Below, in pieces: positions 1 through 14,870 of a DNA stretch of 64,000 bases (the stretch's first letter is position 1; the number at the start of each line of letters is the position of its first letter). The notes under the pieces are model-generated. The model saw only the letters and a list, made by a program, of their open reading frames with translations, was not told the DNA's origin and searched no databases. This DNA comes from Petrolisthes cinctipes (lineage: Eukaryota > Arthropoda > Malacostraca > Decapoda > Porcellanidae): positions 186,001 to 250,000 of the forward strand of contig JAWQEG010000729.1 of NCBI GenBank assembly GCA_033782935.1. Reading direction: 5' to 3'. The translations under genes were made by a program, and so were the position numbers.

Positions 1-1768
1 AGCGATCTGGACTTGCCTACTCCGTCTTAGAGTATTTTCAAAATACAGGACCAAAACATACTGAAAATCGATTTTTTATATGCCCAAAATCCATATATGC
101 ATTCATCTTCTGTACCCGTTTATATCCCAAATTCAGGCTCAAAACACCCGAAAATTCGATATTTTTGGGTCTCAGAAGCAATCTGAACATGCTTACACAA
201 TGCTAGAATACATTCAAAATATAGGGCCAAAACATCCTGAAAATCGATACTTCAGGTGACCACAGTCGATATGTGCATGTATCTTCAGTACCGGTTTCTA
301 TCTCAAATTCAGGCTCAAAACACCCGAAAATTCTATATTTTTGGGTCCTAGAAGCGATCTGTACATGCCTACTCCTAGTTAGAATGTTTTCAAGATACAG
401 ACCCAAAACATGCTCAAAATCGATATTTTAGGTGCCCAAAAGTCGATATGTGCATGCATCTTCTTTACCCGTTTATATCTCAAATTCAGGCTCAAAACAC
501 CGAAAATTCGATATTTTGGGGTCCCAGAAGCGATCTGTACATGCCTACGCAGTGCTAGAATATTTTCAAAATACAGGCCCAAAACATGCTAAAAATCGAT
601 ATTTTAGGTGCCCAAAGTCGATATATCAAATTCAGGCCCAAAACACCCGAAAATTCGACATTTTGGGGTCCCAGAAGCTATCTGTACATGCCTACTCCGT
701 GTTAGAGTATTTTTAATATACAGGCCCATAACATGCTGAAAATCGATATTTTAGGTGCCCAAAAGTCGATATGTGTATGGATCTACTGCACCCGTTTATA
801 TCCCAAATTCAACCTCAAAACACCCGAAAATTCGATATTTTTGGGTCCCAGAAGCGATCTGTACATGCCTACTCAGTGCTAGAATGTTTTCAAAATATAG
901 GCTCAAAACATGCTAAAAATCGATATTTTAAGTGTCCAAAGTCGATATGTGAATGCATCTTCTGTACCCGTTTATATCTCAAATTCAGGCTTAAAACACC
1001 CAAAAATACGATATTTTGGGGTCCCAGAAGTGATCTGTACATATCTACTTTGTGCTAGAATATTTTCAAAATATTGGCTCAAAACATGATAAAAATCGTT
1101 ATTTTAAGTATCCAAAGTCGATATGTGCATGCATCTTCTGTACCCGTTTATATTTCAAATTCAGGCTCCAAACACCCGAAAATTCGATATTTTGGGGTCC
1201 CAGAAGCGATCTGTACATGCCTACTCAGATACAGGCCCAAAACATGCTGAAAATCGATATTTTAGGTGCCCAAAGTCAATATGTGTATGCATCTTCTGCA
1301 CCCGTTTATATCTCAAAATCAACCACAAAACACCCGAAAGTTCGATATTTTTCGGTCCCAGAAGCGATCTGTACATGCCTACTCAGTGCTAAAATGTTTT
1401 CAAAATATAGGCTCAAAACATGCTAAAAATCGATATTTTAAGTGTCCAAAGTCGATATGTGCATGCATCTTCTGTACCCGTTTATATATCAAATTCAGGC
1501 TCAAAACACTCGAAAAATCGGTATTTTTGGGTCCTAGAAGCGATCTGTACTTGCCTACTCCTAGTTAGACTGTTTTCAAGATACAGACCCAAAACATGCT
1601 CAAAATCGATATTTTAGGTGCCCAAAAGTCGATATGTGTATGCATCTTCAGTACCTGTTTATATCTCAAATTCAGGCTTAAAACACCCGAAAATACGATG
1701 TTTTGGGGTCCCAGAAGCGATTTGTACATGCCTACTCAGTGCTAGAATGTTTTCAAAATATAGGCCCA
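1..1768. repeat. Higher-order satellite block A, copy 1
   Basis: This stretch of about ten monomers matches 3751-5518 at a constant offset of 3750 bp with very few differences, for example the single-base difference near 4580. Rare marker variants such as the sequence around 181-260 occur in the same order in both copies. Divergence begins near 1768. The left boundary may lie outside the window. Confidence 0.85.
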
Positions 1769-3750
1769 AAAGATGCTCAAAATCGATATTTTAGGTGCTC
1801 AAAGTCGATATGTGCATGCATCTTCTGTACCCGTTTATATCTCAAATTCATGCTCAAAACACCCGAAAATTCAATGTTTTTGGGTCCCAGAAGCGATCTG
1901 TACGTGCATACTCCGTGTTAGAGTGTTTTTAAAATACAGGCACAAAACATGCTGAAAATCGATATTTTATGTGCCCAAAGTCAATATGTGTATGCATCTT
2001 CTGTACCCGTCTATATCCCAAATTCAGGTTCAAAACATTCGAAAATTAGATATTTTCGGGTCCCAGAAGCAATCTGTACATGCCTACTTCTTGCTAGAAT
2101 GTTTTCAAGATACAGACTCAAAACATGCTCAAAATCGATATTTTAGGTGCAAAAAGTCGATATGTGCATGCATCTTCTGTACCCGTTTATATCTCAAATT
2201 CAGGCTCAAAACACCCGAAAATTCGATATTTTGGGGTCCCAGACGCGATCTGTACATGCCTACTCAGTGCTATAATATTTTTAAAAATATAGGCCCCAAA
2301 ACATGCTAAAAATCGATATTTTAGGTGCCCAAAGTCGATATCTCAAATTCAGGCCCAAAACACCCGAAAATTCGATATTTTGGGGTCCCTGATGCGATTT
2401 GTACATGGCTACTCCTTGTTAGAGTTCTCTCAAAATACAAGCCCAAAACATACTGAAAATCGATCTTTTAGGTGCCCAAAAGTCGATATGTGCATTCATC
2501 TTCTGTACCCGTTTATATCTCAAATTCAGACTCCAAACACCCGAAAATTCGATATTTTTGGGTCCCAGAAGCGATTTGTACATGCCTACTCAGTGCCAGA
2601 TTATTTTCAAAATACAGGCCCAAAGCATGCTGAAAATCGCTAGTTTAGGTGCCCAAAGTCAATATGTGTATGCATCGTCTGCACCCGTTTATATAAAATA
2701 TTCAACCTCAAAACACCCGAAAATTCAATATTTTTGGGTCCCAGAAGCGATCTGTACATGCCTACTCAGTGCTAGAATGTTTTCAAAGTAAAGGCTCAAA
2801 AGATGCTAAAAATCGATATTTTAAGTGTCTAAAGTCGATATGTGCATGCATCTTCTGTACCCGTTTATATCCCAAATTCAGGCTCAAAACACCCGAAAAT
2901 TCGGTATTTTTGGGTCCTAGAAGCGAACTGTACATGCCTACACCTAGTGAGAATGTTTTCAAGATACAGACCCAAAACATGCTCAAAATCAATATTTTAG
3001 GTGCCCAAAAGTCGGTATGTGCATGCATCTTCAGTACCCGTTTATATCTCAAATTCAGGCTCAAAACACCCGACAATTCGATATTTTGGGGTCCAAGAAG
3101 CGATCTGTACTTGCCTACTCCTAGTTAGAATGTTGTCAAGATACAGACCCAAAACATGCTCAAAATCGATATTTTAGGTGCCTAAAAGTCGATATGTGCA
3201 TGCATCTTCAGTGCCCGTTTATATCTCAAATTCAGGCTCAAAACACCCAAAACTTCGATATTTTGGGGTCCCAGAAGCGATCTGTACATGCCTACTCCGT
3301 GTTAGAGTATTTTCAACATACAGGCCCAAAACATGCTGAAAATCAATATTTTAGTTGCCCAAAGTCTATATTTCAAATTCAGGCCCAAAACACCCGAAAA
3401 TTCTATATATTTTGGGGTCCCAGAAGCGATCCGTACATGCCTAATCAGTGCTAGAATGTTTTCAAAATATAGGCTCAAAACATGCTAAAAATCGATATTT
3501 TAAGTGTTCAAAGTCGATATGTGATACTATGCATCTTCTGTACCCGTTTATATCTCAAATTCAGGCTCAAAACACCCGAAAATTCGATATTTTGGGGTCC
3601 CAGAAGCGATCTGTACATGCCTACTCAGTGCTAGAATATTTTCAAAATATATGCCCAAAACATGCTAAAAATCGATATTTTAGGTGCCCAAAGTCGATAT
3701 CTCAAATTCAGGCCAAAACTCCCGAAAATTCTATATTTTGGGGTCCCAGA

Positions 3751-5518
3751 AGCGATCTGGACTTGCCTACTCCGTCTTAGAGTATTTTCAAAATACAGGA
3801 CCAAAACATACTGAAAATCGATTTTTTATGTGCCCAAAATCCATATATGCATTCATCTTCTGTACCCGTTTATATCCCAAATTCAGGCTCAAAACACCCG
3901 AAAAATCGATATTTTTGGGTCTCAGAAGCAATCTGAACATGCTTACACAATGCTAGAATACATTCAAAATATATGGACAAAACATCCGGAAAATCGATAC
4001 TTCAGGTGACCAAAGTCGATTTGTGCATGTATCTTCAGTACCGGTTTCTATCTCAAATTCAGGCTCAAAACACCCGAAAATTCTATATTTTTGGGTCCTA
4101 GAAGCGATCTGTACATGCCTACTCCTAGTTAGAATGTTTTCAAGATACAGACCCAAAACATGCTCAAAATCGATATTTTAGGTGCCCAAAAGTCGATATG
4201 TGCATGCATCTTCTTTACCCGTTTATATCTCAAATTCAGGCTCAAAACACCGAAAATTCGATATTTTGGGGTCCCAGAAGCGATCTGTACATGCCTACGC
4301 AGTGCTAGAATATTTTCAAAATACAGGCCCAAAACATGCTAAAAATCGATATTTTAGGTGCCCAAAGTCGATATATCAAATTCAGGCCCAAAACACCCGA
4401 AAATTCGACATTTTGGGGTCCCAGAAGCTATCTGTACATGCCTACTCCGTGTTAGAGTATTTTTAATATACAGGCCCAAAACATGCTGAAAATCGATATT
4501 TTAGGTGCCCAAAAGTCGATATGTGTATGGATCTATTGCACCCGTTTATATCCCAAATTCAACCTCAAAACACCCGAAATTTCGATATTTTTGGGTCCCA
4601 GAAGCGATCTGTACATGCCTACTCAGTGCTAGAATGTTTTCAAAATATAGGCTCAAAACATGCTAAAAATCGATATTTTAAGTGTCCAAAGTCGATATGT
4701 GAATGCATCTTCTGTACCCGTTTATATCTCAAATTCAGGCTTAAAACACCCAAAAATACGATATTTTGGGGTCCCAGAAGTGATTTGTACATATCTACTT
4801 TGTGCTAGAATATTTTCAAAATATTGGCTCAAAACATGATAAAAATCGTTATTTTAAGTATCCAAAGTCGATATGTGCATGCATCTTCTGTACCCGTTTA
4901 TATTTCAAATTCAGGCTCCAAACACCCGAAAATTCGATATTTTGGGGTCCCAGAAGCGATCTGGACTTGCCTACTCAGATACAGGCTCAAAACATGCTGA
5001 AAATCGATATTTTAGGTGCCCAAAGTCAATATGTGTATGCATCTTCTGCACCCGTTTATATCTCAAAATCAACCACAAAACACCCGAAAGTTCGATATTT
5101 TTCGGTCCCAGAAGCGATCTGTACATGCCTACTCAGTGCTAGAATGTTTTCAAAATATAGGCTCAAAACATGCTAAAAATCGATATTTTAAGTGTCCAAA
5201 GTCGACATGTGCATGCATCTTGTGTACCCGTTTATATCTCAAATTCAGGCTCAAAACACTCGAAAAATCGGTATTTTTGGGTCCTAGAAGCGATCTGTAC
5301 TTGCCTACTCCTAGTTAGAATGTTTTCAAGATACAGACCCAAAACATGCTCAAAATCGATATTTTAGGTGCCCAAAAGTCGATATGTGTATGCATCTTCA
5401 GTACCTGTTTATATCTCAAATTCAGGCTTAAAACACCCGAAAATACGATGTTTTGGGGTCCAAGAAGCGATTTGTACATGCCTACTCAGTGCTAGAATGT
5501 TTTCAAAATATAGGCCCA
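3751..5518. repeat. Higher-order satellite block A, copy 2
   Basis: This is collinear with 1-1768 (offset 3750). After about 5518 the sequence switches to a monomer lacking 29 nt, whereas copy 1 continues with a full-length monomer, which marks the end of the duplicated block. Confidence 0.85.
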
Positions 5519-6420
5519 AAACATGCTAAAAATCGATATTTTAGGTGCCCAAAGTCGATATCTCAAATTCAGGCCCAAAACACCCGAAAATTCGATATTT
5601 TTTTGTCCCAGAAGCGATCTGTACATGCCTACTCAGATACAGGCTCAAAACATGCTAAAAATCGATATTTGAAGTGTCCAAAGTCGATATGTGCATGCAT
5701 CTTCTGCACCCGTTTATATCCTAAATTCAGGCTCAAAACACCCGAAAATTCGATATTTTTGGGTCCCAGAAGCGATCTGTACATGCTTACTCCGTGTTAG
5801 AGTATTTTCAAAATACAGGCCAAAAACATGCTCAAAATCGATATTTTGGGTGCCCAAAGTCGATATGTGCATGCATCTTCAGTACCCGTTTACATTTCAA
5901 ATTGAGGTTCAAAACACCCGAAAATTCAATATTTTTGGGTCCCAGAAGCGATCTGTACATGCTCACTCTGTGCTAGAATATTTTACAAAATATAGGCCTA
6001 AAACATGCTGAAAATCGTTTTTTTTTTGTCAAGAAAGTCGATATGTGCATGCATCTTCTGTACCCGTTTATATCTCAAATTCATTCTCAAAACACCAGAA
6101 AATTCGGTATTTTTGGGTCTTAGAAGCGCTCTGTACATGCTTACCCAGTGCTAGATTAAATTCAAAATATAGGGCCAAAACATATTAAAAATCGATATTT
6201 TAGGTGCCCAAAGTCAAAATGTTCATGCATCTTCTGTACCCGTTTATATCCCAAATTCAGTCTCAAAACACCTGAAAATTCGATATTTTTGGATCCCAGA
6301 AGCAATCTCCACATGCATAGTCAGTGCTAGAATATTTTCAAAATACAGGCCCAAAACATGCTAAAAATCGATATTATAGGTGATCAAAGTCGATATCTGC
6401 ATGCATCTTCTGTTCCCGTT

Positions 6421-6672
6421 TATATCCCAAATTCAGGCTAAAAACACCCGAAAATTCGATATTTTTGGGACTCAGAAGCAATCTGAACATGCTTACACAA
6501 TGCTAGAATACATTCAAAATATAGGGCCAAAACATCCTGAAAATCGGTACTTCAGGTGACCAAAGTCGATATGTGCATATATCTTCAGTAACGGTTTCTA
6601 TCTCAAATTCAGGCTCAAAACACCCGAAAATTCTATATTTTTGGGTCCTAGAAGCGATCTGTACATGCCTAC
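6421..6672. repeat. Partial third copy of block A segment
   Basis: About 250 bp match 121-372 (offset 6300), including the unusual marker around 6480-6560 (a variant with ACAATGCTAGAATACATTC). The match ends where the copy at 361-380 reads TACTCCTAGTT and this one reads TACGCAGTGCT. Confidence 0.7.
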
Positions 6673-8724
6673 GCAGTGCTATAATATTTTTAATATACAG
6701 GCCCAAAACATACTGAAAATCGATCTTTTAGGTGCCCAAAAGTCGATATGTGTATGCATCTTCTGTACCCGTTTATATCTCTTTGAGGCTCAAAACACCC
6801 GAAAAGTCGATATTTTGGGGTCCCAGAAGCGATCTGTACATGCCTACGCAGTGCTAGAATATTTTCAAAATAGAGGCCCAAAACATGCTAAAAATCGATA
6901 TTTTAGGTGCCCAAAGTCGATATCTAAAATTCAGGCCCAAAACACCCGAAAATTCGATATTTTGGGGTCCCAGAAGCGATCTGTACATGCTTAATCCGTG
7001 TTAGAGTATTTTTAATATACAGGCCCAAAACATACTGAAAATCGATCTTTTAGGTGCCCAAAAGTCGATATGTGTATTCATCTTCTGCACCCGTTTACAT
7101 CCCAAATTCAGGCTCCAAACACCCGAAAATTCGATATTTTTGGGTCCCAGAAGCGATCTGTACATGCCTACTCAGATACAGGCCCAAAACATGCTGAAAA
7201 TCGATATTTTAGGTGTCCAAAGTCAATATGTGTATGCATCTTCTGCACTCGTTTATATCTCAAATTCAACCTCAAAACACCCGAACATTCGATATTTTGG
7301 GGTCCCAGAAGCTATCTGTACATGCCTACTCAGTGCTAGAATGTTTTCAAAATATATGCTCAAAACATGCCAAAAATCGATATTTTAAGTGTTTAAAGTC
7401 GATAAGTGTATGCATCTTCTGTACCCGTTTATATCTCAAATTCAGGCTCGAAACACCCGAAAATTCGGTATTTTTGGGTAATAGAAGCGATATGTACATG
7501 CCTACTCCTAGTTAGAATGTTTTCAAGATACAGACCTAAAACATGCTCAAAATCGATATTTTAGGTGCCCAAAAGTCGATATGTGCATGCATCTTCAGTA
7601 CCTGTTTATATCTCACATTCAGGCTCAAAACACCCGAGAAATCGATATTTTGGGGTCCCAGAAGTGATGTGTACATGCCTACTTAGTGCTAGAATATCTC
7701 TCAAAATATAGGCCCAAAACATGCTAAAAATCGATATTTAAGGTGCCCAAAGTCAATATCTCAAATTCAGGCCCAAAACACACGAAAATTCGATATTTTG
7801 GGGTCCCAGAAGCAAACTGTACATGCGTACTCCGTGTTAGAGTATTTTCAATATACAGGCCCAAAACATACAGAAAATTGATATTTTAGGTGCCCAAAAG
7901 TCGATATGTGCATGCATCATCTGTACCCGTTTATGTCTCAAATTCAGGCTCCAAACACCCGAAAATTCGATATTTTGGGGTCCCAGAAGCGATCTGTACA
8001 TGCCTACTCAGATACAGGCCCAAAACATGCTGAAAATCGATATTTTAGGTGCCCAAAGTCAATATATGTATGCATCTTCTGCACCCGTTTATATCCCAAA
8101 TTCAACCTCAAAACACCCGAAAATTCAATATTTTTGGGTCCTAGAAGCCATCTGTACATGTTTACTCCTAGTAAGAATGTTTTAAAGATACAGACCCAAA
8201 ACATGCTCAAAATCGATATTTTAGGTGCCCAAATTCGATATGTGCATTCATCTTCTGTACCTGTTTATATCTCAAATTCAGGCTCAAAACACCCGACAAT
8301 TTGATATTTTGGGCTCCCATAAGTGATCTGTACATACCTACTCAGTGCTAGAATATTTTCAAAATATAGGCCCAAAACATGCTAAAAATCGATATTTTAG
8401 CTGCCCAAAGTCGATATCTAAAATTTAGGCCCAAAACACCCGAAAATTCGATATTTTGGGATTCCAGAAGCGATCTGTACTTGCCTACTCCGTGTTAGAG
8501 TATTTTCAAAATACAGGCCCATAACATGCTGAAAATCGATATTTTAGGTGACCAAAGTCAATATGTGTATGCATCTTCTGCACCCGTTTATATCCCAAAT
8601 TCAACCTCAAAACACCCGAAAATTCGAAATTCTTTGGGTCCCAGAAGCGAACTGTACATGCCTAGTCAGTGCTAGAATGTTTTCAAAATATAGGCTCAAA
8701 ACATGCTAAAAATCGATATTTTAA

Positions 8725-9360
8725 GTGTCCAAAGTCGATATGTGCATGCATCTTCTGTACCCGTTTATATCTCAAATTCAGGATCAAAACACCCGAAAAT
8801 TCGATATTTTGGGGTCCCAGAAGTGATTTGTACATGCCTACTTAGTGCTACAATATTTTCAAAATATAGGCCCAAAACATGCTAAAAATCGATATTTTAT
8901 GTGCCCAAAGTCGATATCTCAAATTCAGGCCCAAAACACCCGAAAATTCGATATTTTGGGGTCCCAGAAGCGAACTGTACATGCCTACTCCGTGTTAGAG
9001 TATTTTCAAAATACAGGTCCATATCATACTGAAAATCGATCTTTTAGGTGCCCAAAAGTCGATATGTGCATGCATCTTCTGTACCCGTTTATATTTTCAA
9101 ATTCAGGCTCCAAACACCCGAAAATTTGATATTTTGGGGTCCCAGAAACGATCTGTACATGCCTACTCAGATACAGGCCCAAAATATGCTGAAAATTGAT
9201 ATTTTAGGTGCCCAAAGTTAATATGTGTATGCATCTTCTGCACCCGTTTATATTCCAAATTGAACCTCAAAAAACCCGAACATTCGGTATTTTTGGGTCC
9301 TAGAAGCGATCAGTACATGCCTACTCCTAGTTAGAATGTTTTCAAGATACAGACCCAAAA
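8725..9360. repeat. Higher-order satellite block C, copy 1
   Basis: This matches 14236-14870 at an offset of 5511 bp, including the rare TATATTTTCAAATTC spelling near 9090 and TATTCCAAATTGAA near 9250. It joins directly to block B at about 9370. Confidence 0.7.
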
Positions 9361-9369
9361 CATGCTGAA

Positions 9370-12300
9370 AATCGATATTTTAAATGTCCAAAGTCGATAT
9401 GTGCATGCATCTTCTGTACCCGTTTATATCTCAAATTCAGGATCAAAACACCTGAAAATTCGGTATTTTTGGGTCCTAGAAGCGATCTGTACATGCCTAA
9501 TCCTAGTTAGAATGTTTTCAAGATACAGACCCAAAACATGTTCAAAATCGATATTTTAGGTGCATAAAAGTCGATATGTGCATGCATCTTCTGTACAAGT
9601 TTATATCTCAAATTCAGGATCAAAACACCCGAAAATTTGATATTTGGGAGTCCCAGAAGCAATCTGTACATGCCTACTCAGTGCTAGAATATTTTCAAAA
9701 TATAGGCCCAAAACATGCTAAAAATCGATATTTTAGGTGCCCAAAGTCGATAACTCAAATTCAGGCCCAAAACACCCGAAAATCCGATATTTTAGGGTCC
9801 CAGAAGCGATCTGTACATGCCTACTCCGTGTTAGAGTATTTTCAATTTACAGGCCCAAAACATACTGAAAATCGATCTTTTAGGTGCCCAAAAGTCGATA
9901 TGTGGATGTATCTTCTGTACCCGTTTATATCTCAAATTCAGGCTCCTAACACCCGAACATTCGATATTTGGGGGTCCCAGAAGCGATCTGTACTTGCCTA
10001 CTCCATGTTAGAGTATTTTCAAAATACGGGCCCAAAACATGCTGAAAATCGATCTTTTAGGTGCCCAAAAGTCAATATGTGTATGCATCTTCTGTACCCG
10101 TTTATATCCCAAATTCAACCTCAAAACACCCGAAAATTCGATATTTTTTGGATCCCAGAAGCGAACTGTACATGCCTACTCAGTGCTAGAATGTTTTCAA
10201 AATATAGGCCCATATCATACTGAAAATCGATCTTTTAAGTGCCCAAAAGTCGATATGTGCATGCATCTTCTGTACCCGTTTATATCTCAAATTCAGGCTT
10301 CAAACACCCGAAAATTTGATATTTTGGGGTCCCAGAAACGATCTGTACATGCCTACTCAGAAAATGGCCCAAAACATGCTGAAAATCGATATTTTAGGTG
10401 CCCAATGTTAATATGTGTATGCATCTTCTGCACCCGTTTATATCCCAAATTCAACCTCAAAAAACCCGAACATTCGGTATTTTTGGGTCCTAGAAGCGAT
10501 CTGTACATGCCTACTCTTAGTTAGAATGTTTTCAAGATACAGACCCAAAACATGCTCAAAATCGATATTTTATGTGCCCAAAAGTCAATATGTGCATGTA
10601 TCTTCTGTACCCGTTTATATCTCAAATTCAGGATCAAAACACTCGAAAATTTGATATTTTGTGGTCCCTGAAGCGATCTGTACATGTCTACTCATTGCTA
10701 GAATATTTTCAGAATATAGGCCCAAAACATGCTAAAAATCGATATTTTAGGAGCCCAAAGTCTATATCTCATATTCAGGCCCAAAACACCCCAAAAATTC
10801 AATATTTTGGGCTACCAGAAGCGATCTGTACTTGCCTACTCCGTGTTACAGTATTTTCAAAATACAGGCCCAAAACATACTGAAAATAGATCTTTTAGGT
10901 GACCAAAAGTCGATATGTTGATGTATCATCTGTACCCGTTTATATCTCAAATTCAGGCTCCAAACACCCAAAAATTCGATATTTTGGGGTCCCAGAAGCA
11001 AACTGTACTTGCCTACTCCGTGTTACAGTATTTTCAAAATACAGGCCCAAAACATGCTGAAAATCGATATTTTAGGTGACCAAAGTCAATATGTGTTTGC
11101 ATCTTCTGCACCCGATTATATCCCAAATTCAACCTCAAAATACCCGAAAATTCGATATTTTTTGAGCCCCAGAAGCGAACTGTACATGCCTGCTCAGTGC
11201 TAGAAGGTTTTCAAAATATAGGCTCAAAACATGCTAAAAATCGATATTTCAGGTGCCCAAAGTCGATATCTCAAATTCAGGCCAAAAACACTTGAAAATT
11301 CGATATTTTGGGGTCCCAGAAGCGATCTGTACATGCCTACTCTGTGTTAGAGTATTTTCAAAATACAGGCCCATAACATACTGAAAATCGATCTTTTAGG
11401 TGCCCAAAAGTCGATATGTGCATGCATCTTCTGTACAAGTTTATATCTCAAATTCAGGCTCCAAACACCCGAAAATTCGATATTTTGGGGTCCCAGAAGC
11501 GATCTGTACATGCCTACTAAGATACAGGCCCAAAACATGCTGAAAATCGATATTTTAAGTGCACAAAGTCAATATGTGTATGCATCTTCTGCACCCGTTT
11601 ATATCCCAAATTCAACCTAAAAACACCCGAAAATTCGGTATTTTTGGGTCTTAGAAGCGATCTGTACATTCCTACTCCTTGTTAGAATGTTTTCAAGATA
11701 CAGACCCAAAACATGCTCAAAATCGATATTTTAGGTGCCCAAAAGTCGATATGTGCATGCATCTTCAGTACCTGTTTATATCTCAAATTCAGACTCAAAA
11801 CACCCTAAAATTCTATATTTTTGGGTCCCATAAGCGATCTGTACATGCCTACTCCGTGTTAGAGTATTTTCAAAATACAGGCCCAAAACATGCTGAAAAT
11901 TGATATTTTAGGTGCCCAAAGTCAATATGTGCATGCATTTTCTGAACCCGTTTATATCTCAAATTCAGGCTCAAAACACCCGAAAATTCGATATTTCGGG
12001 GTCCCAGAAGCGATCTGTACATGCCTACTCAGTGCTAGAATGTTTTCAAAATATAGGCCCAAAACATGCTAAAAATCGATATTTTAGGTGCCCAAAGTCG
12101 ATATCTCAAGTTCTGTCCTTAAACACCCGAAAATTCGATATTTTGGGGTCCTATAAGCGATCTGTACATACCTACTCCGTGTTAGAGTATTTATAAAATA
12201 CAGGCCCAAAACATACATATAATCGATATTTTAGGTGCGGAAAAGTCAATATGTGCCTGCATCTTCTGTACCCGATTATATCTCAAAATCAGGCTCCAAA

Positions 12301-14268
12301 CACCCGAAAATTCGATATTTTGGGGTCCCAGAAGTGATCTGTACTTGCCTACTCCGTGTTTGAGTATTTTCAAAATAAAGGCCCAAAACATGCTGAAAAT
12401 CGATATTTTAGGTGACCAAAGTCAATATGTGTATACATCTTATGCACCCGTTTATATCCCAAATTCAACCTCAAAACACCCGAAAATTCGATATTTTTTG
12501 GTCCCAGAAGCGATCTGTACATGCCTACTGAGTGCTAGAATGTTTTCAAAATATAGGCTCAAAACATACTAAAAATCGATATTTTAAGTGTCCAAAGTCT
12601 ATATGTGCATGCATCTTCTGGACCCGTTTATATCTCAAATTCAGGCTCAAAACACCCGAAAATTCGATATTTTGGGGTCCCAGAAGTGATCTGTACATGC
12701 CTACTTAGTTCTAGAATATTTTCAAAATATAGGCTCAAAACATGCTAAAAATCGATAATTTAGGTGCCCAAAGTCGATATATCAAATTCAGGCCCAAAAC
12801 GCACGAAAACCCGATATTTTGGGGTCCTAGAAGCGATCTGTACATACCTACTCCGTATTAGAGTATTTATAAAATACAGGTCCAAAACATACAGATAATC
12901 GATATTTTAGGTGCCCAAAAGTCGATATGTGCATGCATCTTCTGGACCCGTTTATATCTCAAATTCAGGCTCAAAACACCCGAAAATTCGAGATTTTGGG
13001 ATCCCAGAAGCGATCTGTACTTGACTACTCCGTGTTAGAGTATTTTCAAATTACAGGCCCAAAACATGCTGAAAATCGATATTTTAGGTGACCAAAGTAG
13101 AGATGTGCATGCATCTTCTGTACCCGTTTATATCTCAAATTCAGGCTCAAAACACCCGAAAATTCGATATTTTGGGGTCACAGATGTGAGCTGTACATGC
13201 CTACTTAGTGCTAGAATATTTTCAAAATATAGGCCCTAAAACATGCGAAAAATCGATATTTTAGGTGCCCAAAGTCGATATCTCAAATTCAGGCCCAAAA
13301 CACCCGAAAATTCGATATTTTGGGGTCCCATAAGCGAACTGTACATGCCTACTCCGTGTTAGAGTATTTTAAATTTACAGGCCGAAAACATACTGAAAAT
13401 CGATCTTTTAGGTGCCCAAAGGTCGATATGTGCATGCATCTTCTGCACCCGTTTATGACCCAAATTCAACCTCAAAACACCCGAAAATTCGATATTTTTT
13501 GGTCCCAGAAGCGATCAGTACATGCCTACTCAGTGCTAGAATGTTTTCAAATTATAGGCTCAAAACATGCAAAAAATCGATATTTTAAGTTTCCAAAGTC
13601 GATATGTGCATGCATCTTCTGTACCCGTTTATATCTCAAATTCAGGCTCAAAACACCCAAAAATTCGATATTTTGGGGTCCAAGAAGTGATCTGTACATG
13701 CCTACTTAGTGCTAGAATATTTTCAAAATATAGGCCCAAAACATGCTAAAAATCGATATTTTAGGTGCCCAAAGTCGATATTAAAATTGAGGCCCAAAAC
13801 ACACGAAATTTCGATATTTTGGGGTCCCAGAATCGATCTGTACATGCCTACTCCGTGTTAGAGTATTTTCAATATACAGGCCCAAAACATACTGAAAATC
13901 GATCTTTTTGGTGCCCAAAAGTCGATATGTGAATGCATCTTCTGTACCCGTTTATATCTCAAATTCAGGCTCCAAACACCCGAAAATTCGATATTTTGGG
14001 GTCCCAGAAGCGATCTGTACTTGCATACTCCATGTTAGAGTATTTTCAAAATACAGGCCCAAAACATTCTGAAAATCGATATTTTAGGTGCCCAAAGTCG
14101 ATATATCAAATTCAGGCCCAAAAAACCCTAAAATTCGATATTTTTGGGTCCCAGAAGCGATCTGTATATGCCTACTCCTAGTTAGAATGTTTTCAAGATA
14201 CAGACCAAGAACATGCTCAAAATCGATATTTTAGGTGCCCAAAAGTCGATATGTGCATGCATCTTCTG
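9370..14268. repeat. Higher-order satellite block B, copy 1 (~4.9 kb)
   Basis: A very long internal duplication. 9370-12690 matches 19544-22870 (offset 10174) and 13270-14268 matches 23268-24266 (offset 9998). The middle section, about 12690-13270, is not collinear with its counterpart and accounts for a net difference of one 176-bp monomer. Rare spellings (for example ACAAGTTTATATC, and GGAGTCCCAGAAGC near 9650) are shared one for one, so the duplication is recent relative to monomer divergence. Confidence 0.85.
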
Positions 14269-14870
14269 TACCCGTTTATATCTCAAATTCAGGATCAAAA
14301 CACCCGAAAATTCGATATTTTGGGGTCCCAGAAGTGATTTGTACATGCCTACTTAGTGCTACAATATTTTCAAAATATAGGCCCAAAACATGCTAAAAAT
14401 CGATATTTTATGTGCCCAAAGTCGATATCTCAAATTCAGGCCCAAAACACCCGAAAATTCGATATTTTGGGGTCCCAGAAGCGAACTGTACATGCCTACT
14501 CCGTGTTAGAGTATTTTCAAAATACAGGCCCATATCATACTGAAAATCGATCTTTTAGGTGCCCAAAAGTCGATATGTGCAGGCATCTTCTGTACCCGTT
14601 TATATTTTCAAATTCAGGCTCCAAACACCCGATAATTTGATATTTTGGGGTCCCAGAAACGATCTGTACATGCCTACTCAGATACAGGCCCAAAATATGC
14701 TGAAAATTGATATTTTAGGTGCCCAAAGTTAATATGTGTATGCATCTTCTGCACCCGTTTATATTCCAAATTGAAATTCAAAAAACCCGAACATTCGGTA
14801 TTTTTGGGTCCTAGAAGCGATCAGTACATGCCTACTCCTAGTTAGAATGTTTTCAAGATACAGACCCAAA
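14236..14870. repeat. Higher-order satellite block C, copy 2
   Basis: Second copy of 8725-9360 (offset 5511). It abuts the right end of block B copy 1, whereas copy 1 of block C abuts the left end of the same block, so block B copy 1 is bracketed by the two C copies. Confidence 0.7.

Noticed and set aside
9576..10524. Long open frames (up to 215 codons) in the satellite array, resembling a repeat protein
   Set aside because: They follow the satellite monomer in all frames and both strands, lack splice or start context, and exist because deleted monomer types happen to restore frame. The same peptide motifs appear wherever the DNA repeat does.
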